From: Phallusia fumigata | Taxonomy: Eukaryota; Chordata; Ascidiacea; Phlebobranchia; Ascidiidae | Direction: 5' to 3' | NCBI GenBank assembly: GCA_008931825.1 | Contig: QXVZ01001074.1 | Span: 62,001-126,000 of the forward strand | DNA: 64,000 nucleotides | In this document: piece after piece, positions 45,301 to 58,114 of the stretch | Layout: each line of letters begins with the position of its first letter | How positions within the stretch are numbered: position 1 is the first letter of the stretch | Program-made: the position numbers and the translations under genes | The notes under the pieces: generated by a model | Seen by the model: the letters and a program-made list of their open reading frames with translations, nothing else | The model's database searches: none | Told to the model about the DNA's origin: nothing

Positions 45301-48300
45301 AGCATCCCGTGGTAGCCGTCATTATTCAATACCAAATCATGTACTGCGAAAACCTAAAGTAGCGTTTTAATTTTTTCAGTGTTCCGGCGGTTCAGTCTAG
45401 ATCTAGCACTCCATCGTCACAAAAAACTGCTGTTCTGGTTCCAAGAAAACTCGTAACAACAGTTGATCGAGGTTGGAAAACGCCTTGTGTTCCTTTCTGT
45501 GTCCCTACGTTTGACCGTGGCTGTTTTTTAGGTTGTGACCCCATCGAATTTTCGCCGTACGCTTCACGCCGAGAAAGTACGTACACCGATTACACCGAAT
45601 ACACGGAGACAAGCGAAGGCCATATTGCAGGTTTGTATCCATTATACGGTGGTGGAAATGGTAGCTGAAGTTGCAGTAGCAATTTTAGTGTTTAGTAGTG
45701 GAATGTTTGATCGTAGTTGCATATGAATGTTGCAGAAATACATGACAGTAGCGACTTCGTAGAGAAACCTAACAATGTAGAGATAGTGGGGCAACCTTCC
45801 GCCTACGGCCCAGAGGCAAATAGTAATCACAGCGACAACGACGTATCGCCGCATGACGACCAAAGCAGTGAAGCGCATTGTGAAGAATCTGAAATCGATG
45901 AAAATGAAATTATGTTGAATGCTTTCGATGTTAAAAACACCGAACAACACCCGGACCGCGATGCTGATGCAAATTCCATTAAAAATTCACAGAAATTGAG
46001 CGATGACGATTCTTCGTTGGGCGGAGGTATTTTACAACGGTTCATGACTAACGCATTGACATTTATTGTGCTGTAAACTGAAAGTTTATCTGCCGCTTCT
46101 CCAAAACTATATAAGCAATTAAATTCGTTTTAGTCAAGTTCTATACCCACAACAGAATGATTTATGAATAGCCATAGAGGATGTTTGAACTGACTGTCAT
46201 GCGTGGAAGGAAGTTTACAATGCCAACGTCGCAATTTCCGTACACAATTATGACGTGTAGTGCTGTTGTTGTGCAGAAACCTCGAGTGATTCGTATGTTG
46301 CTGTGATCATGAGCGAAAGTGAATCAAGCGTGAGAAGTCGAGCGTCATCACCGGTTCCTGAGCTTCGTAAGACGCATCTGCATGACGTAGTTATATATGC
46401 CTGGATTGTAACGTAGTCTAATTCCAATCTACCTGCTCTTTCCTTGCTGGGTGTTATGGTTCGGTTTTGACTGAATTTTGCTGTCAAACGTTATAAATTG
46501 GTAAACTTTTTAGAAAAAGTCCGCTCAAGACCTCCTCAGCCGCGTCGCCGCGCCCGCCCTCCAGTGGCAGTGGCGTTGCCCAAGGTCGACGACAAGGAAA
46601 ACGAGAGTGACAGTGCGAGTAGTGCAACAACAAATTCAACAACTCGTAAAAAACCCGTGATCCCATTGCCAACATACATAGGTTCTTCATTTTCTGTCGA
46701 CGATCAAATAAATCAGCCAATAAACACTTGTCTTGTTCACAGGCCGTACTGGAAGTGGAAAGTCCATCAAGTCAACGCGTTCCTTGATAGAAGTCCATAC
46801 ACCTTCACCAACACCGTCTTCAGCTAGTCGTAAAAGAAGAGGAAAGGCTGTGAGGTGACGAAACCATTATATATCCTAGTGTCGATAAAACATCCTGTTA
46901 AGGAACACCATTAGACTTGTGACTATTGTAATGGAAGTGTGTTGGTTGGACATTTTGTGTTGTGAAGGGATAAAGCGGTATTGGAGGAGTTGCGTCGGAT
47001 GAAAGAAGCCGAAGAACGACGGAAGCGCGTGAGCGAAAGGTTTGAGAACATGAAAAAGATGCGAAACGTTCCTCCTCCTCCAAATCCAGGAAACACTCCG
47101 GTTGCCTACGAGGACGGTCGGTGAAAATTTACTTCTTAATGTTAACATTATAACTTTACTAAAAAGCCAAAACCTGCCTTGTACGTTGCAGACGATTTTC
47201 TCTCAAAATATTGCATTCTGAAACCTAAGAAGTTGGATTTGTACAGAAGGGCTTTTACCAAGGTAAAGCATGTAACTGAAAATTTAATGCAACTGCTCAA
47301 AAGATAAATGGTTAACCAAACTTAGGTTGACCGTGATGAAGACGGTTACTTGAGCTGCAAGGAATCAATCAAGGCTGTTCGAAAACTATTTCCAAACAAG
47401 AAATCTATTGATGACGACCTTCATTACGTTTTTAGGGTGAGATTGGTCGCTGATACAAGTTTGGTGCTGAGCTGATGCCCAATTAACTATTTTGACAGAT
47501 TCTTGAAATGGCAAATTACAATGTGTTTGTGGGTACAATCGACTTCCACCTTTTCTCAATCATAGTGTCTCTGATGCAACGAATAAGTACCCTGGAGTAA
47601 GTATATTAGAGCTCTTTGAACGGGGTTCCGCAAAACCCTAGTGTTACGGAAAGCACTCACAGTAGTTCTCTAAGCTCTAACACATGAAATAAACAACATT
47701 AAATACGTAACACTGATATAATCTTGTGAAACTACAGTGAATTTATGTGTGTAAAGCGTGTTTCCCAAACTACGTTAACGGTTCCAGGACGCCAAAAATG
47801 TTGAAGAACATTGAATAAATTAATATCAAAACGACAAAAAATCAAAACAATGTAGCGGTTCGTAAAGATCCATTTGCTGTATTTATTGATAAGCTCGGCC
47901 GAAGTTATATTTTTGTGCAAAAGTATTACGCCTCTGGCATATAATAAAAGGCGAAAGACAAATGGCATTAATGCCTTTTTTCTAGTAATTGTGTTTAAAA
48001 TACATCACNTTGTGAAACTACAGTGAATTTATGTGTGGAAAGCGTGTTTCCCAAACTACGCTAACGGTTCCAGGACGCCGAAAATGTTGAAGAACATTGA
48101 ATAAATTAATATCAAAACGACAAAAAATCAAAACAATGTAGCGGTTCGTAAAGATCCATTTGGTGTATTTATTGATAAGCTCGGCCGAAGTTATATTTTT
48201 GCAAAAGTATTACGCCTCTGGCCTATAATAAAAGGCCAAAGACAAATGGCATTAATGCCCTTTTTCTAGTAATTGTGTTTAAAATACATCACCTACTTTG

Positions 48301-49914
48301 TTTCGCATACATATGCCCCCTAAATCCAAAACATTCTTTTTACGCGGTTAACAAAAATTTGCAGTAACTTCACACGAGGCCTGCTCGCCGAAATCAATCT
48401 TGGCAAAGCTGACATGGTGATGTGGAAAGCGCGTAACCTTTTCGAGACTCACGTGGACAACAGTGCAAACAACACAATTTCCCTGGACAACCTTTGGATT
48501 GAACTTCACGCCGGGGGCATATCACCTAACCACGAACAACAGGTGATTTTTGAATATTAGACATTTTTCCTCTGATTTCCTCGCTTACAACGTGGATATC
48601 GGTCGGTGGTAAAGTAAAGGCTTAGACTTCTGGGTTTTTTGTTACATGCCGCAATCTTTAAGTAAAACATGTTACGATACACGCGGAATTGTGAAATGTC
48701 GTAACAATGTCTGACACTTGCATTAAAACGACCTTCGTAAAGCACGGCCCACAGTAGGTGATGTGATGTAATAGAATAGAATAATAGAATGTTGTAAGGC
48801 TTCATTTGTAATGTTTTTGGCTGTTTTTAATTTATCTTCGCCGCAAAACATGTTGTTAGCGTGTAAGTACATACCACGCTACTAACTTTAGGTTTTTTAT
48901 GTTTTAGGTTTGTAACATTACCCGGACCGACCTGGACTCGTACAAAAAGGTCAAACAAAAACAAACAGGAAATTTAACTAATAACCTCTGCACCACGCGG
49001 AAGCGAAAGGACTATCAATTTTAAATGATCCCTTGGCAGTTTAGGTGACGCAGTGCAAGTCCAATACCAGCGCTTCGCCGTTTGATAGCCCAAATATAGG
49101 AATATTTAGGCGACTTACATATAACATCGTGTACAGCCTTGAGCTAAAACTATGGAGTGTTGGCTTTCACATTGCTGAGAAACGCACATACAACTGGATA
49201 ACAGTGGTTTGCTGTAGCCTACATTGCAGCAGAATACGCAGAAAAAAAACAAACGTTCGAGGGTTTTACGGAATTACTGTCTTTCTCAGCTTGATAGCAA
49301 ACATGCTTAGGGTAAACGATACGCAATCACAGCTCGGTTTCGCTGGCAAATTTTCTGTATTTCAACCCAGAGTCAACGTTAATTTATGTGCAAGCAGCAG
49401 TCTGACTGCATCTGCTGCGCTGTTTCGGTAGCATTTGCGTGGTGTAAAAAAACAGTCATATTAAAAAACAGATTTTTGTACGAGAATCCAAGCGCCCTAT
49501 CTTTCAACCTTTTTATCGAGCACTTAATTTTACCGTATCTTTGAAACGTTAAAAAATAACGCATTTTTGTCGTTTAACTCGACAACTGGATATTGACAGG
49601 TATCTTGCACACTTTAACAGCGATAGACAGACAAACCAATTGATAACAATTGACCCACACTTCGAATAAGCCGATTCACGCATTCGGCTGAGTACCAGCA
49701 TTTTTGTGACTTCCCTAATTCACCTCAAACGGTCCTGGTACGACGGTTATTTGAAATGAAGGCATACCTGACATTATGTTTTGTTCAGGTACGAAAAGCA
49801 TGGAAACATCTTAAGTGTATGGATGTGCTCGACTTCCTCACATACCTTCCTCTGTTCGCCCTTACACACTCAACCATAGTCAGCAATCCGCTGTCGTCAG
49901 AGAGAACAATCTAA
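42358..49914 (+). CDS. Large EF-hand protein of unknown function, 945 residues
   Basis: Nineteen exons whose phases all agree: 42358-42607, 43056-43306, 43787-43836, 43967-44141, 44721-44863, 44935-45104, 45200-45311, 45380-45630, 45736-46026, 46277-46366, 46514-46681, 46743-46854, 46968-47116, 47192-47262, 47326-47436, 47499-47596, 48365-48542, 48908-48949, 49789-49914. The N-terminal two thirds are basic, Pro/Ser-rich and probably disordered, with an acidic Asp/Glu/Ser stretch in exon 9. A charged coiled coil (EELRRMKEAEERRKRVSERF) precedes a conserved C-terminal module holding a canonical EF-hand loop D763-RDEDGYLSCK-E774, a second helical pair around IDFHLFSIIVSLMQRI, and LDFLTYLPLF near the end. 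The C-terminal pattern feels like a conserved animal family, but I cannot name it. Start of exon 2 is the weakest junction (43017 is an alternative acceptor in the same frame). Exon 18 may instead read through to a stop at 49024, giving another C-terminus. Confidence 0.84.
47724..48292. other. Apparent assembly duplication around n at 48009 (intron)
   Basis: Blocks 47724-48008 (285 bp) and 48010-48292 (283 bp) are near-identical; the left ends and the right begins at the n. Both lie in the intron between exons 16 and 17 of the EF-hand gene, so the coding model is unaffected. Confidence 0.88.
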
Positions 49915-50251
49915 GCTTTCTTGCATTAAACTTTTCCGATATATCTTCACTGCCATCGCATATAACTTCACGCATCATGTTCTCGGACTCATTTCTGTTA
50001 TTGGTTTGTTACTGGGATACTTACTCAGTTTTGCGGGATTTTCGACTTTATGTTTATCAGGATGCGTCGGTACAGATTTTGTACAGACAGTAAAATCATC
50101 AGATACGTTTATTTCGGTCAACGTCCCAAATGTAAAAAAGTCTCCTCAACGGCCAGCATATAATGTCCACAACAGCCCGTCAGGCCGGCATCAATTCACT
50201 GACGTTGTGATTCGACGCAAATATGTCATCAGCGTTTTGTTACGTCATGGA
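49915..50251. other. Short convergent gap between the EF-hand gene and MFAP1
   Basis: 337 bp shared by the 3' ends of two convergent genes. A minus-strand AATAAA (TTTATT at 50108-50113) lies 139 nt beyond the MFAP1 stop. An ATTAAA about 10 nt after the EF-hand stop may serve the plus strand. Confidence 0.55.
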
Positions 50252-52733
50252 TCACGTGTCTGTACGCTTCTTGGTCGAGGGACGCGCGAAAGTTTGTTTC
50301 ATGCCACCACCGCGATTCGACATATATCGGTTGCTCCCGGCCACCTCCTGCGACCATGGCGAGTCGTAATTCGTGGTGTCCTGGTCAACCAAGTGCGTGT
50401 ATTTGGTCCGTCCAGATCGCCCAAAGTTTTTCACCTATATTAATGAGACAGAATAAACAAAAACAGGTTAAACGTAGATGCTGGAACATAAACAAGAGCA
50501 ACACCGAACCAACATTTTTTCGGAAAAAAAAGTTAGGAAACGAGCCCAAAAGCAATCGTTGCTCTTCAACCGTACTCACCTGCATAACCTTGGGTAGAAT
50601 AGATTTGTCGAAATGATCTTCAAGTGTAGGTGCGGTGTAATCCCTGGCCAATACATTTTCCTCTTCATTCTGGAATGCAGTACAAGCAATAGCATAAAAA
50701 CAAAGGCATTCCAATGTTTGACATCTACACCTATATCATCAAAACGGCATGCAACTTACAATATAGAAAGCACCACGGTGATAGTATTTCTGCAAGAACT
50801 TGTATTTTCCTTTGGGTGCTTGGTTTGGAATTACACGAGGGTTGTTCCTCAGCTCTGCTCGTCGTTCTTCCTCTGTCATATGACGCATTCTCTCAATATC
50901 CTCTTTCTCACGTTCCAGTCTGCAACATAATAATAAGATTTTAACAAATTAAATGTAAATTATGTAAAGTTTTAACATCATAATTAATGAATTAGACATT
51001 TCTTGGTGTCAAGATTTTTATCAAATACAAGGTACAGGCCAACATAGGCACCTGCTTTTTTAATAGGTATTTAGCCCAAGTTAAAATACATTAAAGTTTT
51101 GCGGCTTGGGTAAAAATATATATTTTAACTTACGCTTCTCTCTCATCTCGATCTCTCTTGATTCGCTTTAACTCCCGCACCTTCCAAGCTTCATATTCAG
51201 CTTCATCATTTCCATCGTCAGAATCAATTGCGCCGAGTGCAGCATCCAAGCTCCCTGTGGCAGCAGACTGAGCCTCCAGTTCAGCTCTGGCTTCCATTTC
51301 AACAAGCTACAAACATAAAGCATACGTCAACGTGATAAAACACTTTTTTCACATGCTCACAAACATAATGCGAATTCACTTTTACAAAGGGTAAATGAAT
51401 AACTGACCTTGACAGAGTATTTTTTTCTCTCCTCAGCAGCTTTCTTTGCTTCGAGTGCCAACAATCTTTGCTTTTCTTCCTCTTTTTCTCTCTCCTGGAT
51501 TGTCAGTCTATCTTTTCTGTAAATCATATGAAGTCACTTAAAGTGATAAAAGATTATACTCAAGATTCACAACTCATTGGTAATGCTACACCATTATGTG
51601 TTGTCAATTTAAATCAAAGTGACAACCTACTTTCGAACAAACACTGGTTTTAGCCTTGGTCCATCTTCATCTTCAGAGTCTGTATACTCTGATTCTTCAT
51701 CACTAACATATTCATCATCCATTTCTGGCTCTTTTTCCACATCTTCTTCTTTTGTATCAACTGGTAGTGCTAAAAGTTCCTCTTCTGGCCCTCGTTTTGC
51801 ATGGGCCCTTTCCCGCAACCTTGCTCTACGCTTTTCAATTTCCTGTTTAAAATGCAATTTTTACAACGAATTGAATAAACAGAAAATGGGTTATGCAAAT
51901 GGGTAAATGATAACCTCTTCATCCAGTTCTTCTTCATCACTGCTTTCTTCATCCAATGCAACTGCATGAGTGGAAGATCTTGGGGGTCTTTCAACCTCCT
52001 CTTCTGACTCTTCATCAGTGCCATGAGCTATAACTTGGGGTTCATGTACTCTCCTCCTTTGGATCCTTTGCAAAAAAGTTCAGCACTTGTTAGAAGTGTA
52101 TGTTGTACATGTATTAGCTGCATGTGGTTTAAATTGCCCATTTTAAAAGTAATTATGTATATTGAATGTTGGACAAGCTATGTCCATGCCAAAGTGTTTG
52201 ACTAAATTGTAGATTTTGCTGAACCCACCTTTCTTCCACATTCTCCTGGTCTCTTTGCATTAGGCGACGTAGCCGCCTATCATCCACATTGCTTAAATCC
52301 TCATCATTGTCTACCCTATGTCGCTGATAACGAACCTGTGCCGAAATTTCCTCTTCTTCATCTGATGCCATCTCAGATGGAACAAACTGTGAATAAAAAC
52401 AACACTGTTCAAACACCATCCTTTTTTATGGTAGATATTACATATAATTTCTATTAGTTAACCTTTGCTGACTGCTCTTCATCAGAGCTTTCATCCATTT
52501 CATCATCAGCCCAGTCTGGTCTCTTACCAGCAACATATCTTTTCACATGTACTTTTTCCATTGACATCTCACCTGGATGACAGTAAGTTAAAAACAACTT
52601 CCAACAGCCACATTATGATATGAGCATCAAACTTACCCTTTTTGTTGCGAACTGGAACAGCCCCAGCTGTAAACATAATTGGCTGAGGCTTTGAAGCCTC
52701 CTCAATGATGTGTTCTTGACCAAGCGTAAACAT
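50252..52733 (-). CDS. MFAP1: Microfibril-associated protein 1 (spliceosome component)
   Basis: Ten minus-strand exons: 52733-52637, 52572-52463, 52386-52229, 52065-51915, 51842-51631, 51516-51408, 51306-51134, 50919-50760, 50669-50580, 50434-50252; 480 residues (human 439). Despite its name, this is a nuclear pre-mRNA splicing factor found in the pre-catalytic spliceosome. Diagnostic segments: [19 protein letters not shown] at the N-terminus, repeated acidic Ser/Asp/Glu tracts, [20 protein letters not shown], then [53 protein letters not shown] and [20 protein letters not shown] before the end. The middle is long charged helix. The start is the only ATG before the conserved block. The locus is convergent with the EF-hand gene. 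No broken or missing conserved segment was seen. Confidence 0.97.
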
Positions 52734-53743
52734 TGTGGCTTTCGGTTATCTTGTATCCTTTTTGAATATTTAACACAATATTTGTAGTGCTGTCAAAAGT
52801 AAATAATACTTGGTAACATTACAAAATGAAAAAACAGTTGGAGATTGTTGACTGTGAGTCAACATCAGGTGTGGGTCATCTCTCCTGACTACACAGAGAA
52901 AACTGTTTTACACAGGCAAATCAACTTAATCAATATGCTAATCTCCAACTTGATCAATAGGCTATGATAAGTGGAGTGATTGTTATGCAATTACCCAGAA
53001 TGTTGACAGATGTTATGCTGGTGTTTGGGATTGCAATAAAACCAATTTGCAAAAATTACAATACCTATTGCGCTTAACCCAATTAGTCTGTACAAAATAC
53101 TCGGAGGCCAAATATGTTTGAAATACTAAAATGGAAGACTGCTGCAACACAACAACTAAAAATTGGAAACATTGTCTACCTGAAAGCTGACATAAATGTG
53201 AATGATATTTTTATCAAACTTCTAAATAACTGTAAAAACAAACACACATTTCGCTGCTTGAGGCTTGTTGAGACAAAGAAACTGGTACTTGTACAAGAAT
53301 AAATTGGTGCTATTTTTTTGAATAAGGCCCAGTTTTATACAAAAAAGAATCAGAATACAACCCAACAGAAGCGTAATGGATAGCAATAGCATCATACTCA
53401 ATACATTACAGAATAACTACACCCCGGTCATTGGATTTATCAACTGGAAAAAATGGATGAGGTAGGACACAACCTACTAATTTGCAATTGTCTTCATAAA
53501 TAAGATTTCACCTATTATTGTACATAAAAGAATTCAAACTGCAGTGCCTTAGTGGTCTTGCCTACTAACATTTCTTCGTACCCTGCTTTTGCGCGGCGAA
53601 TTACCACAAGCAGAAAGAAGTTGCGTGTTGCTGATTTTAATGCAGTGACTCGGTAAGTGGCTTTCTGTAAACTTTGTATAAAGTGTGGACATAAATAACA
53701 ACAACAACTCTTTAGCGACCTTTGATCAGTTTTTTTCTTCTGG

Positions 53744-53950
53744 TGTTCGCAAGGTCAAATAAATTTCTGTCTCGGCTGTTGTTTTAAACAAGAAACTTAA
53801 ACGGCTTTGCTACAACCCAGTGGAACACGATGGATTGGCCCAAATTTAAGTCACCAACGCTTAAAAACATTGAATTTAATAGAAGAAATGATACGAAACT
53901 GCAATTGAGCAGGTAGACGGCGGACTTGTTATGACCATGTTGCATTTCGG
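53744..53950 (+). repeat. SINE-like element, diverged copy
   Basis: It shares AAGAAACTTAAACGGC, then a central CAGTGGAACACGATGGATTG and CCCAAATTTAAGTCACCAA, with the copy near 58120-58200, and the tail ACTGCAATTGAGCAGGTAG with the copy at 37560. The tRNA-like head is eroded. Confidence 0.55.
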
Positions 53951-54019
53951 AATTTATTCCGCCCACCGAGTTGAGTTGAGTTTATTTCGCTCGGTGAAAG
54001 AAATAATAGCGACCCAATT

Positions 54020-54236
54020 GGGGGGGGGGGGGGGCCAAGCCGGAAATAGCTGCGCAACGTTTAGACGTTATATGGCGCGAAAAAAATGGAGGGCACAATT
54101 GGTGGATCAAGGTGGAACGCGCTGCAGCTACACCGTCATTACAGGGCGTTATATGTCGGGGACTCACAAGAGCGAGTTTTGGCGCATTGTGAGAAATTCG
54201 ACTGGGGGGGACGTTGGTGGGGCCAGCCGAGGGGGG
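54020..54236 (+). repeat. G-run cluster
   Basis: A run of 15 G at 54020-54034 and further runs of 7, 4 and 6 G at 54204-54210, 54219-54222 and 54231-54236. The last three, with GTTGG between them, could fold as a G-quadruplex. GGGGCCAAGCCGG and GGGGCCAGCCGAGG suggest two related repeat units. Confidence 0.7.
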
Positions 54237-54550
54237 TCCTATACTACCACTCGTTCTAGGGAAAGAGAGTAAATGCGTTTAGCCCAAACTTTACACTACA
54301 TTCAGGTGGTGTCAATGAACCCATTTGAGCCCGTCCAACGAAATGATAGAACAGTTCCTTGAACGTTGGTATTTTATTTCAGTTCAATTAAGTTATCCAG
54401 TAACAAATTCGATTAGGTCCCAGATTTCCAGTTCTACGATCACTTGCACGCAAATTCACTATCGCTGTTCATTATAATTAAAAACGACCAACACTTTCGT
54501 CAGCAAGGTTTTTAGAAATACAAGTAAAAATCGTTTGGCAAGTGCTTTGG

Positions 54551-57165
54551 TCATGAAACAGAATTTGTTTTTAACTTCTTCAAAGATGGTTCCATATGAT
54601 CATTACTTTGCAACTGCATGAGTTTATCTTTAGAAGGTTCTTGTAATTGGGAAGTTGTGTCAGCAGTCATATCTGTTTTGGCAGGAGAACCATCAACTTT
54701 GTGATCAACAGTTTCTGTTTTGTTGGAACTATAGTTGTCTGTGCATATGGTGACAGGATTCTGTAAGTATTATGGATGTTTAGGTCTTAAAGTCCAGGAG
54801 AATATATATTACTAAACATACCTGCACTGCTTCCATTTCTTGCCATTGTAGCCTTGCCTTTTCTCCTGTGTAGTCATGGTTTTCCAGAGTTTGGAGCCAC
54901 AACTTCATCGAATCATTTTCTTTGTTTTCACTGAGCACAAATAAATGCAGTTGATACATACATTCAGATGAAGCAGCTTAAAACTATTTTAATTTGACAG
55001 TATTAACGAAAAAATGTTCAACCAATGTATGAGGCAATAGGCACTAACAACTGCATATAAACACATCATTTAAAAAAAATCCTACCAAAAGATGCTTGGC
55101 AAAATTCTGGATTTTAGAAATTCTCTTTGCTGCTGTTGAGCATTAAACTCAATTCCTCCATGTAAATTGCCAAACTTTTTGTTGTATGCATCATAGTGAA
55201 TTTGTTGCAGAACAAGACCTGGTAAAAAATTTTTTTTTATAAAAGCTATACAATTGAAATTCTTCATTTGAACACATATTTATTCAACCTAATTATGGGC
55301 CCCCTTTCCTGGGTTTCTTTAATTCCATAGGCTTAGTGGTTACCCAATTAGTTCCAAAATAGTAAAATAATTTTGCTGTTCATGTGAACCACAGATGATA
55401 GTTTAGTCAGGGTTTTATTCACAATTTGTTGATAGAACAGACATGTCTCAATATACAAAGCAATGGGCATGCCAATTTTATGACTCTGCCATTGTGACAC
55501 ATCAATTGTTGTGTTTCACCTCATAGGCCCTGCAGTTGACCTGATATCCTACAAAGACTGTAGATTTGGCAACATTAAATTTATTCAAATACATCTAAGT
55601 TTTATTAATAAGTTTCTGCCTGCTGAAATAATCATGCCATAAAAAGTTTGTGTGAATATGGGACTCAGTGTTAAATAAAGAATTAAAAATACATCATTTT
55701 TTAATAGAGTAAAAGTGTATGTGGAATGGCAATGTGGTGAAAGCCACCCTTCTGGTTTGATTTATTACCGGTGCCAGGAGCTTTAGGGATATCCTCCAGT
55801 GGTTCCGAGAATGCTCTTATAAAATGGTCCTCACCAGCATGATTGCTAACCATTGCAATCAATAAACCCATCATTTTCCTAATTTGGTGCAACATGAAAC
55901 TTTGTCCCTGAAGAACCAAATTGATAAAATGCCAAAAGCACATACATTTACGAAAAAACAAAAGAATGTTACTTTTATAAAACAGGTGATGTACTGTGTT
56001 TGCTCAACTAAAAATGGCTCTTCATGGTAGAACTCCATTATAAATCGCTTGGCACTAGATTCCCCCATTTTTTTACCAGATGTAAAATTGTGGTAAGTGT
56101 GGGTGCCCTTAAAACGGTACATGATAGAAGAGATATACTTAAGCTTCTCTGTAAAACATAAAATTGCCATGTTTCTTGTAGCCTATGTTTTTATTACAAT
56201 GTTACCTGAAGTTATGCGGTAATCTTCTGCAACATTTTTGCCATCTGCAAATGCATATGTGGGCAATGTGTATGAATAGGTCCTTGCTATTGTATGCATT
56301 TGGGCATTAAAGCCTTGGGTGGTACGTTTGACACCTGGGTATAATAAATTGGCACAATATTTAAATTTATCTGTTTGTGAATTGCATTTCAGCCAGGGAG
56401 ATTTCTTCTACTAACCTAAAACAACTATACTTGTTGGTAGGTGGTTGTTTATCAGATCGACAACATTTTCTGTTATTCGCAGTTTCAAAGATGCAACTTG
56501 ACCACATGTGGAGACTCCCTGCAGATCAATAATTCAAAAAAGGTCTTTACAAAAGTGATAATCTTAATATATACCTTATCAGTTCTCGAGGCACTTTTGT
56601 AGCACATTTTCTTGGGGTCTTCCAAACAGTTTTCTGGGACAACCTTTGCCTTCACCAGTGCTTCAAACAAAGCACCTTCAATAGTTTTGATATCCCTATT
56701 TCCTCTGTTCAATGCCAAACCATGATAACCTGAGCCGAGGTATGCAAACAAAATCGCAACCTGAAAACGACATCACATTTGCAACTGTGTTTCTGAGGTT
56801 ACACATATTTAAGTACCTTTCTTTTGGGACCACAAACTAGATCAGCATGTTTTGTTGCTGCAATTTCAGCAGGTTCTACTAAAATAATGTTAAAAAAAGT
56901 GTTTTGGGACGTTTATCTTTAAGCATATTACACACACAATTTTATTCAGTTGATTTTGATCACCAAAATGTGGTTAGAAATCCAAAACAAACTTACCAAC
57001 CTTGTTGGGTGTTACAATCGTTGTCCATGCTTTTAAAGCTTTATTAACTGTGATTCGCACGTGTGTCCAAATTTGTAAATTTCTAATTTGTTTCCACATT
57101 TGCTGGTGCCGACATAAAACTACCATTGGAATGCCTTCACGAAAAACATTTCTCAGCCAGAACAT
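54551..57165 (-). CDS. PUS1: tRNA pseudouridine synthase PUS1
   Basis: Ten minus-strand exons: 57165-56997, 56878-56817, 56760-56575, 56518-56416, 56334-56206, 56148-55973, 55907-55769, 55218-55086, 54930-54822, 54760-54551; 471 residues (human 427). PUS1 isomerises uridines in nuclear and mitochondrial tRNAs and some mRNAs. The TruA-type fold is clear: KRKVAILFAYLGSGYHGLAL, the catalytic motif with Asp138 in SASRTDKGVST, the substrate-pocket ARTYSYTLPTYAF, KGTHTYHNFTSGKK, and GQSFMLHQIRKMMGLLIAMV. The first exon is basic and hydroxyl-rich (MFWLRNVFREGIPMVVLCRH), consistent with a mitochondrial leader. The C-terminal exon is polar and poorly conserved, ending in a Lys-rich KKLKTNS that may be nuclear-targeting. 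ATG 57165 is the first ATG of the frame. Confidence 0.96.
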
Positions 57166-57498
57166 TACAAGATTCACACGTGAATTTTTATGCTGTTAGT
57201 CTTACATCAACCGTTGTAAACGTAAAGCAGCAATTATAACAAAATGAATTGTGGCGCCACCACCAAATCATAGTGCTCTATGGCCAAATGCAGTTTTTGT
57301 GCGACTGAGTTCTTCAAGATGCTTGCATGCAGTAAATTTATTTTGGAATTTTATGAAGATTTCGATAATCGTTAGATTTTCATAAAGCTGTAGTAAACAG
57401 ACGCCGGCAACAACTCATAAATGCGAATAAACAAGTGCCGATCAGACCTTCTCGTGATGGTTTCCAATTCTGTCTCGGTCGCATGTGTTACCCTGAGT

Positions 57499-57560
57499 AC
57501 AGTGGCGGCTCGTAGCAAAAATTAGTGGGGGTACTGCCCCAGAAATTTTTACCCTTTGTT
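57499..57560. mobile_element. Possible terminal fragment of an hAT-type DNA transposon
   Basis: CAGTGGCGGCTCGTAGC followed by GGGGGTACTGCCCC resembles ends of hAT-related non-autonomous elements known in many animals. No matching inverted end or 8-bp target duplication could be found by eye, so the element, if real, is a fragment. Confidence 0.3.
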
Positions 57561-58114
57561 TTAATGTTGTGGAAAGGAAACAATTAAGCAGGCATATAAA
57601 AATTTAATCAGAAACTTTCCAAAATAAAAAGTCAAACATTTTTTACTTAAATAACCTACAGTTTAAGCTTGATCTATTCATTTAAAAATAAAATGGTAAG
57701 CGGTTTTAAGCACAACACACGCGGAGTATAAAAACGCTACCTTCAAACAGCATGCAAGGCCAAGGTCGGCAGTGACTTGGCACTGCGGGAGCGACAGTGC
57801 CTCTCTCTCCCTCTCAGCCTCGCATCCCGCTACCTTTAAGCGTATGCGCACAGCAGCACAATGCCACGCAGCTGGAACTGTGAAGCGCACAGTTCCACAC
57901 AACGATTTTTGTACTTTTTCATAAACCTGGGCCTTTATGACATCATAGTTAATTTGTTTTGTGAGCAGGTGGTATGATGGTAACTGGCATTAGACAAAAC
58001 GAATAAAAATGGTACTTCCACAAGTATAAAGAAAGAATTGAAGAAAAAGGGACTTAGTGTTTCGAATGTTATCGATAAAATCACGAAAAAATAGGGGGTG
58101 CTGCGGTTCCACAG

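Larger units (their letters stand above)
52734..54550. other. Intergenic with SINE-like copy and G-rich cluster
   Basis: No gene supported. A 62-codon plus-strand frame at 53114-53302 is motif-free. The 53931-54272 frame is made of G-run repeats and is not called. Confidence 0.45.

Noticed and set aside
50252-50434. tRNA-derived repeat on the minus strand (GSNR pattern)
   Set aside because: It is the last exon of MFAP1, with [18 protein letters not shown] matching the family end.
53931-54272. 113-codon frame as a gene
   Set aside because: Gly-rich translation of G runs and repeat units; no conserved motif.
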